Origin: Bacteroidales bacterium
GTDB lineage: Bacteria > Bacteroidota > Bacteroidia > Bacteroidales > P3
Assembly: GCA_017469625.1 (NCBI GenBank)
Contig: JAFUGA010000064.1
Coordinates: 1-49,153, forward strand
Length of the DNA: 49,153 bases
Reading direction: 5' to 3'
Under the pieces are notes generated by a model. The model made no database searches. It was not told where the DNA came from and was given only the letters and a program-made list of their open reading frames with translations. Each line of letters opens with the position of its first letter. Position 1 is the stretch's first letter. Of the stretch, positions 42,587-49,153 are shown piece by piece. The translations under genes and the position numbers were made by a program.

Positions 42587-42594
42587 TACCTTTG
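42587..42594 (+). promoter_or_regulatory. -7 box of the second RM operon
   Basis: TACCTTTG, 19 nt before the ATG at 42614. It lies inside an upstream extension of that frame, which decides for 42614 as the start. Confidence 0.55.
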
Positions 42595-42613
42595 CAAAAG
42601 AAAAGATATTATT

Positions 42614-43234
42614 ATGATACCAACAATAATTGAAAATATTTGTCAGTATTTGCAAGAAAAAGATTTTTCCCTATCCTCTAATTTTACAAATGGTAGAATA
42701 AATTCTTCTGTAAATGAAGAAATGATATTAAACTTGATAACACAAAAATTTGATATTGTTAAACCCAGAGCAAGAGAATGGTTTGATTTTGCAATAGAAG
42801 ACAATGATAAATTTTATCCTGTAAATATAAAAATTACAGATACAACTCATACTGATAATTTAAGTTGTAAATTGGGAATATATTATGCTCTTACTGGTCT
42901 TTTACCAGATATACCGAATGAAGTAAGTTGGGAAAAATTTTTTGCAAAATTATATAATAACATAGGAATGTATAAAGATAGAGATTATTATTTTTTAATT
43001 GTGAATAAAAATAACAAAAAAGATATTTTTGCTAATTCATTAAAAAATTTGCAAGAAATATATCCAAATGGCAATAATCTCCCTTTTCAATGTAAATGGG
43101 AGATAAATAGAATTTCCTCAGATAGAACTTTTGAAGAGGCAAAAGATTTTATTTTAAAAACTTTAGGAGATTCTATAAAACAAAGAAGTAACATCTATTT
43201 TAGTTTTCAAAAATATTTTTCTAATTATGTATAA
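42614..43234 (+). CDS. Type II restriction endonuclease of the second RM system
   Basis: A 206-residue soluble protein whose 3' end overlaps the methylase gene by 8 nt. A PD-(D/E)xK-like centre is visible: EWFDFAIEDNDKFYPVNIKI, with D58 and the NIK of residues 71-73, similar in layout to HincII/EcoRV-type enzymes. NGNNLPFQCKWEINR follows further on. The recognition site cannot be read. The call rests on this centre and on the coupled methylase. Confidence 0.7.
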   Translation: MIPTIIENICQYLQEKDFSLSSNFTNGRINSSVNEEMILNLITQKFDIVKPRAREWFDFAIEDNDKFYPVNIKITDTTHTDNLSCKLGIYYALTGLLPDIPNEVSWEKFFAKLYNNIGMYKDRDYYFLIVNKNNKKDIFANSLKNLQEIYPNGNNLPFQCKWEINRISSDRTFEEAKDFILKTLGDSIKQRSNIYFSFQKYFSNYV

Positions 43235-44360
43235 CGTAGAGCAATTAGGACAAGTTTTTACACCACTTTCTATTGTTTCTCAGATGCTTGCTTTACGCAA
43301 AAACAATGGACGAGTTTTAGAACCTTCGTGTGGAGATGGGGCTTTCTTTCATCAAATTCCTTCTTGCATAGGTATAGAAATAGATAGTAATCATTGTCCA
43401 GAGGGGGCGTTGAATATGGATTTTTTTGATTACCCTCTGAGTGAAAAGTTTGACACCATAATCGGTAATCCTCCTTATGTGCGTTACCAAGATATTGATA
43501 CACACACAAAAGAGAAATTAAACTCTTCACTCTTTGATGAAAGAAGTAACCTATATCTGTTTTTTATAGAAAAATGTTTAAAACATCTGAATACAAAGGG
43601 GGAACTTATTTTCATTACTCCAAGAGATTTTCTAAAGGCTACTTCAAGCATTAAACTCAACCAATATTTGTTTTCTTTGGGAACTATAACTGATATTATT
43701 GATTTAGGAGATAGTAGAATATTTAAAGGTTTCAATCCCAACTGCATTATCTTCCGATTTGAGAAAGATAATTTTACAAGAAAAACCAATGTTTATAAAG
43801 AATTTGTTTGCTCAAATGGTCAGTTGCTTTTTACGGACAATAATTACCCATTTGATTTTAGTGATATTTTCTTTGTAAAGGTGGGTGCTGTGAGTGGTAA
43901 TGACAAAATTTTTGAAAGTGAAGAATTTGGCAACAAAGATTTTGTTTGTTCTTTTACCTACAAGACAGGCAAAACACGAAGAATGATTTTCAATGAAAAG
44001 AATGATTATCTTTTGCAGTTCAAAGAAGAGTTATTGAATAGAAGGATAAAGCATTTTGATAAAAACAATTGGTGGCAATGGGGTAGAAATCACTATGTGT
44101 CAGATGAGAAAAGAATTTATGTAAATACTAAAACAAGAAACAAAAAGCCATTCTTTCTTCACCCTTGCAAAGATTATGATGGTTCTGTTCTTGCTATATT
44201 TCCAAAGAATCAAGATGCAGATTTAGAAGATATGTGTTTGGAACTAAATAATGTAAATTGGGAAGAATTAGGTTTTGTTTGCGATGGTCGTTATTTGTTC
44301 TCACAGAAAAGTCTTCAGAATACACTGTTGCCTGAAACTTTCAGAAAATTTTATAAATAA
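43227..44360 (+). CDS. Gamma-class N6-adenine DNA methyltransferase of the second RM system
   Basis: A 377-residue enzyme with motif order I then IV: GQVFTP at the start, SAM-binding LEPSCGDGAFF (31-41), acidic EID at 51-53 and catalytic NPPYVRYQ (81-88). The second half, about 200-377, is a target-recognition region with WWQWGRNHY. It belongs to the TaqI/Eco57I-like family of adenine methylases. Sequence specificity is unknown. A terminator hairpin follows. Confidence 0.87.
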   Translation: MYNVEQLGQVFTPLSIVSQMLALRKNNGRVLEPSCGDGAFFHQIPSCIGIEIDSNHCPEGALNMDFFDYPLSEKFDTIIGNPPYVRYQDIDTHTKEKLNSSLFDERSNLYLFFIEKCLKHLNTKGELIFITPRDFLKATSSIKLNQYLFSLGTITDIIDLGDSRIFKGFNPNCIIFRFEKDNFTRKTNVYKEFVCSNGQLLFTDNNYPFDFSDIFFVKVGAVSGNDKIFESEEFGNKDFVCSFTYKTGKTRRMIFNEKNDYLLQFKEELLNRRIKHFDKNNWWQWGRNHYVSDEKRIYVNTKTRNKKPFFLHPCKDYDGSVLAIFPKNQDADLEDMCLELNNVNWEELGFVCDGRYLFSQKSLQNTLLPETFRKFYK

Positions 44361-44383
44361 GAAAAACTATTCTAAGAAAAAAG

Positions 44384-44418
44384 AAAAGTCCGTTACAATT
44401 AAGTAACGGACTTTTTAT
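44384..44418. terminator. Bidirectional terminator at the island/korC border
   Basis: AAAAGTCCGTTAC (44384-44396), loop AATTAA, GTAACGGACTTTT (44403-44415). Core and loop are the same as in the hairpin at the other island border (35071), save one base. Confidence 0.85.
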
Positions 44419-44444
44419 TAGTACTTTATAGTTTTGTTTTCTTA

Positions 44445-44996
44445 TTAAAGTACATTTACACCTTCTATCAACTCTTTACCTTTTGCTACTGCGTCAAGGT
44501 TTGTTGGTATAAGTTTGTGATGACGTTCAGGTAGAGAATGTTTTAAACCTTCTTCTATGTATTGTTCTGTAACAACAGGTTTTATTTTCAAAAATCCTCC
44601 TAATACCATCATATTGAAAACTTTTGCCATTCCCATTTCAGCACTTTTTTCTGTAGCAGGAATCTTATAAACGTTGATGTCTTTACGAGTAGGTGCTTTT
44701 GTAATACCATTAGGGTCGTAAATCAAAAGACCACCAGGTTTTACTGCACTTTCAAACTTATCCAAAGATTGTTGGTTAAGTATGATTGCTGTATCAAATT
44801 GGCTGATGATAGGTGAAGATATTCTTTCGTCAGAAATGATTACTGAAACGTTTGCAGTACCTCCACGCATTTCAGGACCGTAAGACGGCATCCAACTAAC
44901 TTCTTTTCCTTGCATTGCTCCTGAGTAAGCAAGTATTTTACCCATAGATAAAACTCCTTGTCCTCCGAAACCAGCTATTATTATTTCTTCTGTCAT
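44445..44996 (-). CDS. korC: 2-oxoacid:ferredoxin oxidoreductase gamma subunit
   Basis: A 183-residue subunit with FGGQGVLSMGKILAYSG near the N-terminus and SYGPEMRGGTANVSV near residues 38-52, both typical of the gamma subunit. It makes part of the CoA/substrate site of the heteromeric enzyme. Last gene of korDABC, 28 nt after korB. Confidence 0.92.
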   Translation of the reverse strand: MTEEIIIAGFGGQGVLSMGKILAYSGAMQGKEVSWMPSYGPEMRGGTANVSVIISDERISSPIISQFDTAIILNQQSLDKFESAVKPGGLLIYDPNGITKAPTRKDINVYKIPATEKSAEMGMAKVFNMMVLGGFLKIKPVVTEQYIEEGLKHSLPERHHKLIPTNLDAVAKGKELIEGVNVL

Positions 44997-45024
44997 TGTT
45001 GTCTTGTTTTATTGGGTTAATACT

Positions 45025-45852
45025 TTATTTAACAGGAACTAACTCTCTGATAACTTTACTGTCAGCAGGATTGTATTCTCTTACTATTTCGCCTTCTACT
45101 TTTATGTCTCCAAGAACATATTTTGGGAACATATTCTGACGCATCCATTCATTTGCAGCTACAGGAGTCATCTTCCAACCACTGTTACATGTAGAAACGA
45201 ATTCAACAAACTGAGTACCTTTCTTTGCAGCTTGGTTTTCAAATGCTTTTCTTACAGTAACTTTTGCTTTTCTTACGTCAGCAGGAGTGGAAGCACTTTG
45301 ACGAGTAACAAAGTTTGTTCCTGGAAGTTGTGCAACCAATTCTGTTATTTGTAAAGGCCAACCATTCAAATCTACTCTACGTCCGTAAGGAGTTGTTGCA
45401 GATTTCATACCAACCAAAGTAGTAGGAGCCATTTGTCCTCCTGTCATACCGTAAATAGCATTATTTACAAAGAATATGATAATGTTTTCTCCACGGTTGC
45501 AAGCATGAATTGTTTCTGCTGTACCTATAGCAGCCAAGTCGCCGTCTCCTTGATATGTGAAAGTGTGATGTTCAGGGTGAAGTCTCTGAATAGCCGAAGC
45601 CAATGCAGGAGCTCTACCGTGAGCAGCCTCTACAAAATCAACATTAAAATAATTGTAAGCCAAAACTGAACAACCAACAGGTGCTATACCTATAGTCTTG
45701 TCTTGGATTCCCATTTCATCTATTACCTCTGCTATTATTCTGTGAATTGTTCCGTGAGGACATCCAGGGCAGTAGTGCATAACAGCATCGGTAAGAACAC
45801 TTGTTTTTTTATAAACAAGATTTTCCGGTTTTACTATTTCTTCGTTAAACAT
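45025..45852 (-). CDS. korB: 2-oxoacid:ferredoxin oxidoreductase beta subunit (TPP-binding)
   Basis: A 275-residue subunit. YCPGCPHGTIHRI near residue 28, GDGDLAAIGTAETIHACNRG near 100 and NNAIYGMTGGQMAPTT bind thiamine pyrophosphate. It oxidises a 2-oxoacid, probably 2-oxoglutarate or a branched-chain oxoacid, to the acyl-CoA, with ferredoxin as acceptor. There is no sign of the extra 4Fe-4S cysteines of some beta subunits beyond the CPGC region. A 125-nt gap separates it from korA. Confidence 0.92.
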   Translation of the reverse strand: MFNEEIVKPENLVYKKTSVLTDAVMHYCPGCPHGTIHRIIAEVIDEMGIQDKTIGIAPVGCSVLAYNYFNVDFVEAAHGRAPALASAIQRLHPEHHTFTYQGDGDLAAIGTAETIHACNRGENIIIFFVNNAIYGMTGGQMAPTTLVGMKSATTPYGRRVDLNGWPLQITELVAQLPGTNFVTRQSASTPADVRKAKVTVRKAFENQAAKKGTQFVEFVSTCNSGWKMTPVAANEWMRQNMFPKYVLGDIKVEGEIVREYNPADSKVIRELVPVK

Positions 45853-45977
45853 AATCTTCTTTTTTTCATTTAGTCATCTTTCAAAAAGTTTCCCAAAATC
45901 TAAAAAACTTGTCTTTACTTTCTATAGTTCAAATTTTTCTATCCAACTTTGGTTCTTCTTTTTCAAAGATACCCGAA

Positions 45978-47063
45978 TTAACCTTTAATTAATTTTGATT
46001 CCAATGCTTCAACAACTTCCTGAGGTGTTGGTATTATACCACCATAACGTCCAAAATATTCTACAGGACATTTGAATTCAGATGCAAGTTTAACATCTTG
46101 AACCATTTGACCTGCTGACATTTCAACAGAAAGCATACCTTTAACCCTTTGAGCCAACGCTTTGATAGGTGCAGTTGGGAATGGGAACAAAGTAATAGGG
46201 CGTAACAATCCTGCTTTTATTCCTTTCTCTCTTGCAAGTTGAACAGCCTTGTGCGCTATACGAGCGCAAGAACCATAAGCAACAAATACATATTCTGCAT
46301 CTTCGCACATAATTTCTTCATACAAAGTATCGTTCTTTTCCATTTCACGATATTTTGCCTGGAAACGATGATTGTTCTTTTCTTGTCTTGCAGAATCAAG
46401 TTCCAAAGAAGTTATGATGTTGTGGTCTCTTGAAGCAGGTTTTCCAAATGCTGCCCATGGAGCATTCTTTGCTATTTCTTCATCTGTCCAACGAGGAACA
46501 TAATCTCCAACATAAACTTTTTCCATTACTTGTCCTATAGCACCGTCTGAAAGTATCATAACAGGGTTTCTGTATTTGAATGCTATATCCCAAGCTTTGA
46601 ATACGAAATCATACATCTCTTGAACGCTTGCAGGTGCAAGTGTATAAAGCTGATAATCTCCGTGTCCACCACCTTTAACTGTTTGGAAATAGTCAGCCTG
46701 TGAAGGTTGAATAGTTCCCAATCCAGGACCACCACGCATAACATTTACTACCAAACAAGGTAGTTCAGCACCAGCAAGGTAAGTTACCCCTTCTTGCATC
46801 AAAGACATACCAGGAGAAGAAGATGAAGTCATAACTTTCTTTCCTGTAGATGCTCCACCGTATACCATATTTATAGATGCAACTTCACTTTCGGCTTGCA
46901 AAACTACCATTCCCGTCTTTTCCCATGGCATTTCTGCCATAAGGTGTTCCATAACTTCAGATTGCGGGGTTATAGGGTATCCGAAATAGCCGTCGCAACC
47001 GGAACGAATCGCTGCTTCTGCAATCGCTTCGTTTCCTTTCATCAATTTTAACTCTTTTGCCAT
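45978..47063 (-). CDS. korA: 2-oxoacid:ferredoxin oxidoreductase alpha subunit
   Basis: A 361-residue subunit: KGNEAIAEAAIRSGCDGYFGYPITPQSEV at the start, then AESEVASINMVYGGASTGKKVMTSSSSPGMSLMQEG. It is commonly annotated KorA or VorB (3-methyl-2-oxobutanoate) in Bacteroidales; the true substrate cannot be read. It lies 20 nt after the ferredoxin subunit gene. Confidence 0.92.
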   Translation of the reverse strand: MAKELKLMKGNEAIAEAAIRSGCDGYFGYPITPQSEVMEHLMAEMPWEKTGMVVLQAESEVASINMVYGGASTGKKVMTSSSSPGMSLMQEGVTYLAGAELPCLVVNVMRGGPGLGTIQPSQADYFQTVKGGGHGDYQLYTLAPASVQEMYDFVFKAWDIAFKYRNPVMILSDGAIGQVMEKVYVGDYVPRWTDEEIAKNAPWAAFGKPASRDHNIITSLELDSARQEKNNHRFQAKYREMEKNDTLYEEIMCEDAEYVFVAYGSCARIAHKAVQLAREKGIKAGLLRPITLFPFPTAPIKALAQRVKGMLSVEMSAGQMVQDVKLASEFKCPVEYFGRYGGIIPTPQEVVEALESKLIKG

Positions 47064-47083
47064 TTCTTATAAAGTTTTTTCGT

Positions 47084-47302
47084 TTATACTTTAGCTTTGT
47101 AAACAGTAATAACACCATCAGGACATACCATACCACAAGATGCACAGCCTATACAGTCGCCATTTATCATCTCGGCATAATTGTAACCCTTGCCGTTTAC
47201 ATTTTTTGATAAAGCCAAAACTTGCTTAGGACATACGGAAACACAAACTCCGCACCCTTTACAACGTTCTTTATCAACTACAATTGCTCCTTTTATTGCC
47301 AT
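47084..47302 (-). CDS. korD: Ferredoxin-like subunit of the 2-oxoacid oxidoreductase
   Basis: A 72-residue protein with two 4Fe-4S motifs: CKGCGVCVSVCP (residues about 15-26) and CIGCASCGMVCP (about 51-62). It is the electron-accepting delta subunit, encoded first in the operon. All eight cysteines are present. Confidence 0.92.
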   Translation of the reverse strand: MAIKGAIVVDKERCKGCGVCVSVCPKQVLALSKNVNGKGYNYAEMINGDCIGCASCGMVCPDGVITVYKAKV

Positions 47303-47349
47303 TGTTTTATTGTTTTAAGTTGTTAATATTTACGTTTAGTTTTGAAACG

Positions 47350-47357
47350 CAAAATTA
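47350..47357 (-). promoter_or_regulatory. Putative -7 box of korDABC
   Basis: Minus-strand TAATTTTG, 48 nt before the korD start codon. Confidence 0.5.
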
Positions 47358-47454
47358 AACTTTTTTTTTTATTCTACAAAGAAAAAGACACATTATTTAA
47401 AAAGTTGGACAATATTCAACGAATAAAAAAGACTTAAGTTTTTAAAAAAATTAC

Positions 47455-47462
47455 TAAATTTG
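47455..47462 (+). promoter_or_regulatory. Putative -7 box of the 47479 gene
   Basis: TAAATTTG, 17 nt before the ATG at 47479. Confidence 0.45.
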
Positions 47463-47478
47463 CAAAAAAAATTATACT

Positions 47479-47931
47479 ATGATAAAACAAGCGTTTGAGT
47501 TTCTAAAAGAGAATTATGAAGTATCCTTTGCAACCTGCGAGGATAACAAACCAAAGATAAGAGTTTTCCAAATAATGAAGTTTGGAGATAAAGATTTGTT
47601 TTTTGCTACCTCACCAAAGAAAGCCGTTTTCAAACAACTGCATGAAAATCCTTTTATAGAGATTATGGCTTTCAAAGGAAAAATCTCTGTAAAATGTGTA
47701 GGGCAAGCCCATTTTGATGTAGATGATAAGACAAAACAATGGATTTTTGACAATAATCCTGTCTTGCCTCGTCTGTATGAAGATTACAAAGGGTTGGAAT
47801 ATTTTCGTATGGAAATAGAATCAATAGATTATTATGATTTACAGCTTACCCCACCTATACTTAAGCATATAAATCTCTCTACATTAGAAGAAAAAGACGG
47901 TTTTGTTGGAGATAGATATTCTAAACAATAA
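47479..47931 (+). CDS. Pyridoxamine 5'-phosphate oxidase-like flavin-binding protein
   Basis: A 150-residue protein with the split-barrel pattern of the PPOX family: EVSFATCEDNKPKIRVFQIM, DLFFATSPKKAVFKQLHENP, then ISVKCVGQAHFD. It likely binds FMN, or in some relatives heme or F420. The reaction is unknown; it is not the long pdxH type. Divergently transcribed from korDABC. Confidence 0.82.
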   Translation: MIKQAFEFLKENYEVSFATCEDNKPKIRVFQIMKFGDKDLFFATSPKKAVFKQLHENPFIEIMAFKGKISVKCVGQAHFDVDDKTKQWIFDNNPVLPRLYEDYKGLEYFRMEIESIDYYDLQLTPPILKHINLSTLEEKDGFVGDRYSKQ

Positions 47932-48110
47932 TTTAGATTTCTACCTCCCTACCCTATTTGTTATTTTCTTTATTTTTGTTGGAATAAAAGATTATTATCC
48001 TTTCCATAAAGAAAGAAAATAGTTGTTCTTAATTCACATTTGGTGAAAAGAGAATGAAATAGACGAGAATTTTTTATAAAAATATTACCTTTGGATTTAA
48101 AATTATTTTA

Positions 48111-48118
48111 GTACTTTT
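48111..48118 (+). promoter_or_regulatory. -7 box of the second DUF4160/DUF2442 pair
   Basis: TACTTTTG with TTTG at 48089-48092 about 18 nt upstream, 29 nt before the ATG at 48148. A second box, TACCTTTG, overlaps the upstream element (48085-48092). Confidence 0.5.
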
Positions 48119-48147
48119 GCAGTATATAATACAAATAACAACTTAAT

Positions 48148-48386
48148 ATGCCCGAATTATTTAGATTTTATGGTTTTGTTTTTATGTTCTTTTCGTTGGA
48201 ACACGACCCTATCATGTTCATGTTGTAGGCAAAGATGGACAAGCAAAATTCGTATTGGAGAATAACGAATTCGTATTACAAGAGAGTAATAACATAAAAC
48301 TTAATGACTTAAAACGTATTTCAAAGGTAATACAAGAAAACAAAGATATAATAATAAATCGCTGGAATGAATACTTCAATAAATAA
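48148..48386 (+). pseudogene. Frameshifted DUF4160 gene
   Basis: The frame MPELFRFYGFVFMFFSLEHD ends prematurely. Losing one base near 48212 explains it: restoring a C gives PIHVHVVGKDGQAKF and then a normal DUF4160 tail to TAA at 48384-48386. The total length, 239 nt, is one short of a multiple of three. Paralogue of the intact gene at 40188-40445. The DUF2442 gene behind it is intact. Confidence 0.8.
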
Positions 48387-48621
48387 AGAAAATATAAAAG
48401 ATATTATTTTATCAAGTAAGAGCATAACAATAATAACACTCTCTGGTGAAAAATATTCACAGAGTTTAGAATTTTATCCTTACTTGGAAAGGGCTACAAA
48501 AAAAGAAAAAGATAATTTTAATATTTCTATACTTGGTTTGCATTGGCCAAATTTGGATACGGATATTTCTTTTGAAAGTTTTTTCTATGATTTTTCAAAA
48601 CCACTCTTATACCACAGATAA
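48367..48621 (+). CDS. DUF2442-like protein, second copy
   Basis: An 84-residue protein overlapping the broken DUF4160 gene by 20 nt. The pattern SSKSITIITLSGEKYSQSLEF, YLERATKKEKDNF and GLHWPNLDTDISFESFFYD fits DUF2442. If this is the antitoxin, it may persist after loss of the toxin. Confidence 0.65.
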   Translation: MNTSINKENIKDIILSSKSITIITLSGEKYSQSLEFYPYLERATKKEKDNFNISILGLHWPNLDTDISFESFFYDFSKPLLYHR

Positions 48622-48651
48622 ACAAGAAACATATAGAATACTGTATTTTTT

Positions 48652-48780
48652 CGGTTTTAAAAAACTTTGTTTTAGAATTGTAGAACAAAGAAAGAATTTT
48701 ACGAAACAAAAAGATAGAAAAAAAGGACGAAGTTTTGCAAACGTAAAACTTCGTCCCGTTGAAATTAGAATTAGGTTTTA
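48652..48780. repeat. Modular intergenic AT-rich repeat, locus D
   Basis: Units AAAACTTTGTTTTAGAA, AGAACAAAGAAAGAATTTT and CGAAACAAAAAGATAGAAA, and an inverted pair GGACGAAGTTTTGC / GTAAAACTTCGTCC. Same unit grammar as loci A-C. It lies between a plus-strand and a minus-strand gene end. Confidence 0.75.
48725..48756 (-). terminator. Hairpin terminator of the minus-strand T9SS cargo gene
   Basis: 14-bp stem (GGACGAAGTTTTGC, loop AAAC, complement at 48743-48756, with one G-U pair), followed on the minus strand by a run of seven T. It is also part of repeat locus D. Confidence 0.65.
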
Positions 48781-48828
48781 AATAACTTTTAAATAAAAGT
48801 TGTCCGTTTTTATTAGAATGTTTCTTTT

Positions 48829-49153
48829 TTATTCCTTAATTATCGTGCGAGTTGTATCTCCTTTGTCGGTGTGTATTTTTATTATGTATGAACCACTTGG
48901 CAAAGAATTTATATCTATCTGTGTCATATAATTGTCTAACTGTTTAGAAAACATTCTTTTGCCTTGCATATTTACAACGTCAATTGTTTTTATCTTATAA
49001 CTGCTTGTTATTTCTACAAAATCTTTTGCAGGGTTAGGATAAAGCCAAAGATTTTCGTTTGTAATATCATCATTCAAAGAACTTTCTGTATTTCTTGGTG
49101 CAAGTATTACAGGCAAAAACTCTATAAACACCTTTTGGTAGAATTGATAAACA
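48829..49153 (-). CDS. T9SS cargo protein, C-terminal part (cut by window end)
   Basis: The minus-strand frame is open to the window edge and ends at TAA 48829-48831. About 108 residues are visible. The last 71 are a T9SS type A sorting domain starting YPNPAKDFVEI, almost identical to the one at 199-1143. The 3' flank also resembles that of 199-1143: TAAAAAAGAAA and ACGGACAACTTTT occur in the same order. The cargo part is outside the window. Confidence 0.82.
   Translation of the reverse strand, partial: VYQFYQKVFIEFLPVILAPRNTESSLNDDITNENLWLYPNPAKDFVEITSSYKIKTIDVVNMQGKRMFSKQLDNYMTQIDINSLPSGSYIIKIHTDKGDTTRTIIKE

Noticed and set aside
35044-44444. Integrative element or prophage
   Set aside because: No integrase, transposase, recombinase or tRNA attachment site was found; gain seems to have been by homologous or duplication-type events.
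45964-45971. Internal promoter box (TATCTTTG, minus) before korB
   Set aside because: No -33 element at a usual distance; it may be chance, though the 125-nt gap before korB is larger than elsewhere in the operon.
48085-48092. Second -7 box (TACCTTTG) upstream of the broken DUF4160 gene
   Set aside because: It overlaps the likely upstream element of the nearer box at 48111 and is farther from the gene.

Overview
The window is AT-rich DNA from a bacterium of the phylum Bacteroidota, most likely an anaerobic Bacteroidales. Four things point there. A complete porP-K-L-M-N type IX secretion (T9SS) operon is present, with several cargo proteins carrying T9SS C-terminal sorting domains. The tmRNA encodes the tag GENNYALAA, the tag I recall for Porphyromonas. 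Promoters repeatedly show the Bacteroidota -7 box TAnnTTTG. Pyruvate- and 2-oxoacid:ferredoxin oxidoreductases plus a class II (B12) ribonucleotide reductase suggest anaerobic life. No genus can be named from the sequence alone.

Layout. 1-1143: the tail of one T9SS cargo gene and a complete second one. 1517-7688 (minus): the T9SS core operon. 7865-12156 (minus): envelope genes in the order lptB, polysaccharide deacetylase-like, hldD-like, kdsC-like, rlpA-like. 12282-12707: a shrunken methyltransferase relative. 12765-15330 (minus): two secreted proteins. 15817-21078 (minus): low-molecular-weight phosphatase, nrdJ and a helix-hairpin-helix outer-membrane protein. 21186-21580 (minus): tmRNA. 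21897-26675: a sigma factor with two unknown partners, a lipoprotein and two small beta-barrel proteins. 26912-29988: T9SS-exported subtilase, gcvH and a VanZ-like protein. 30096-31295: a HigBA-type toxin-antitoxin pair and an unknown third gene. 31507-35043: nifJ.

35044-44444 is a defence island inserted between nifJ and the korDABC operon (44445-47302, minus). It holds a HinfI-like restriction-modification (RM) pair, a degenerate tandem duplicate of that cassette, a two-gene ATPase plus Toprim-like module resembling AbiL or RloAB, a broken ferredoxin-like gene, a DUF4160/DUF2442 pair, a lipoprotein, a second HigBA pair, and a second RM system with a gamma-class adenine methylase. Related hairpins with the core GTCCGTTAC / GTAACGGAC recur at four places in it, including both borders. 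The window closes with a flavin-type oxidase-like protein, a second DUF4160/DUF2442 pair with a frameshifted first gene, and another T9SS cargo gene whose sorting domain nearly matches those at the start.

The most unusual segment is 37047-37830. Upstream of the HinfI-like methylase lies a leader of about 285 nt: two adjacent hairpins just after the promoter, one with a start codon for an 18-residue hydrophobic peptide in its loop, then an 88-nt hairpin. Beyond it a direct repeat of the nifJ 3' end, the terminator and the last codons of the endonuclease recurs, followed by a second promoter-hairpin-structured-RNA unit with no methylase or endonuclease. I read this as a tandem copy of the cassette that lost its enzymes but kept its leader RNA. 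A second unexplained pattern is a family of intergenic repeats built from short units such as AAAACAAAGTTTT and AAACAAAGAAAGAA, at four loci.
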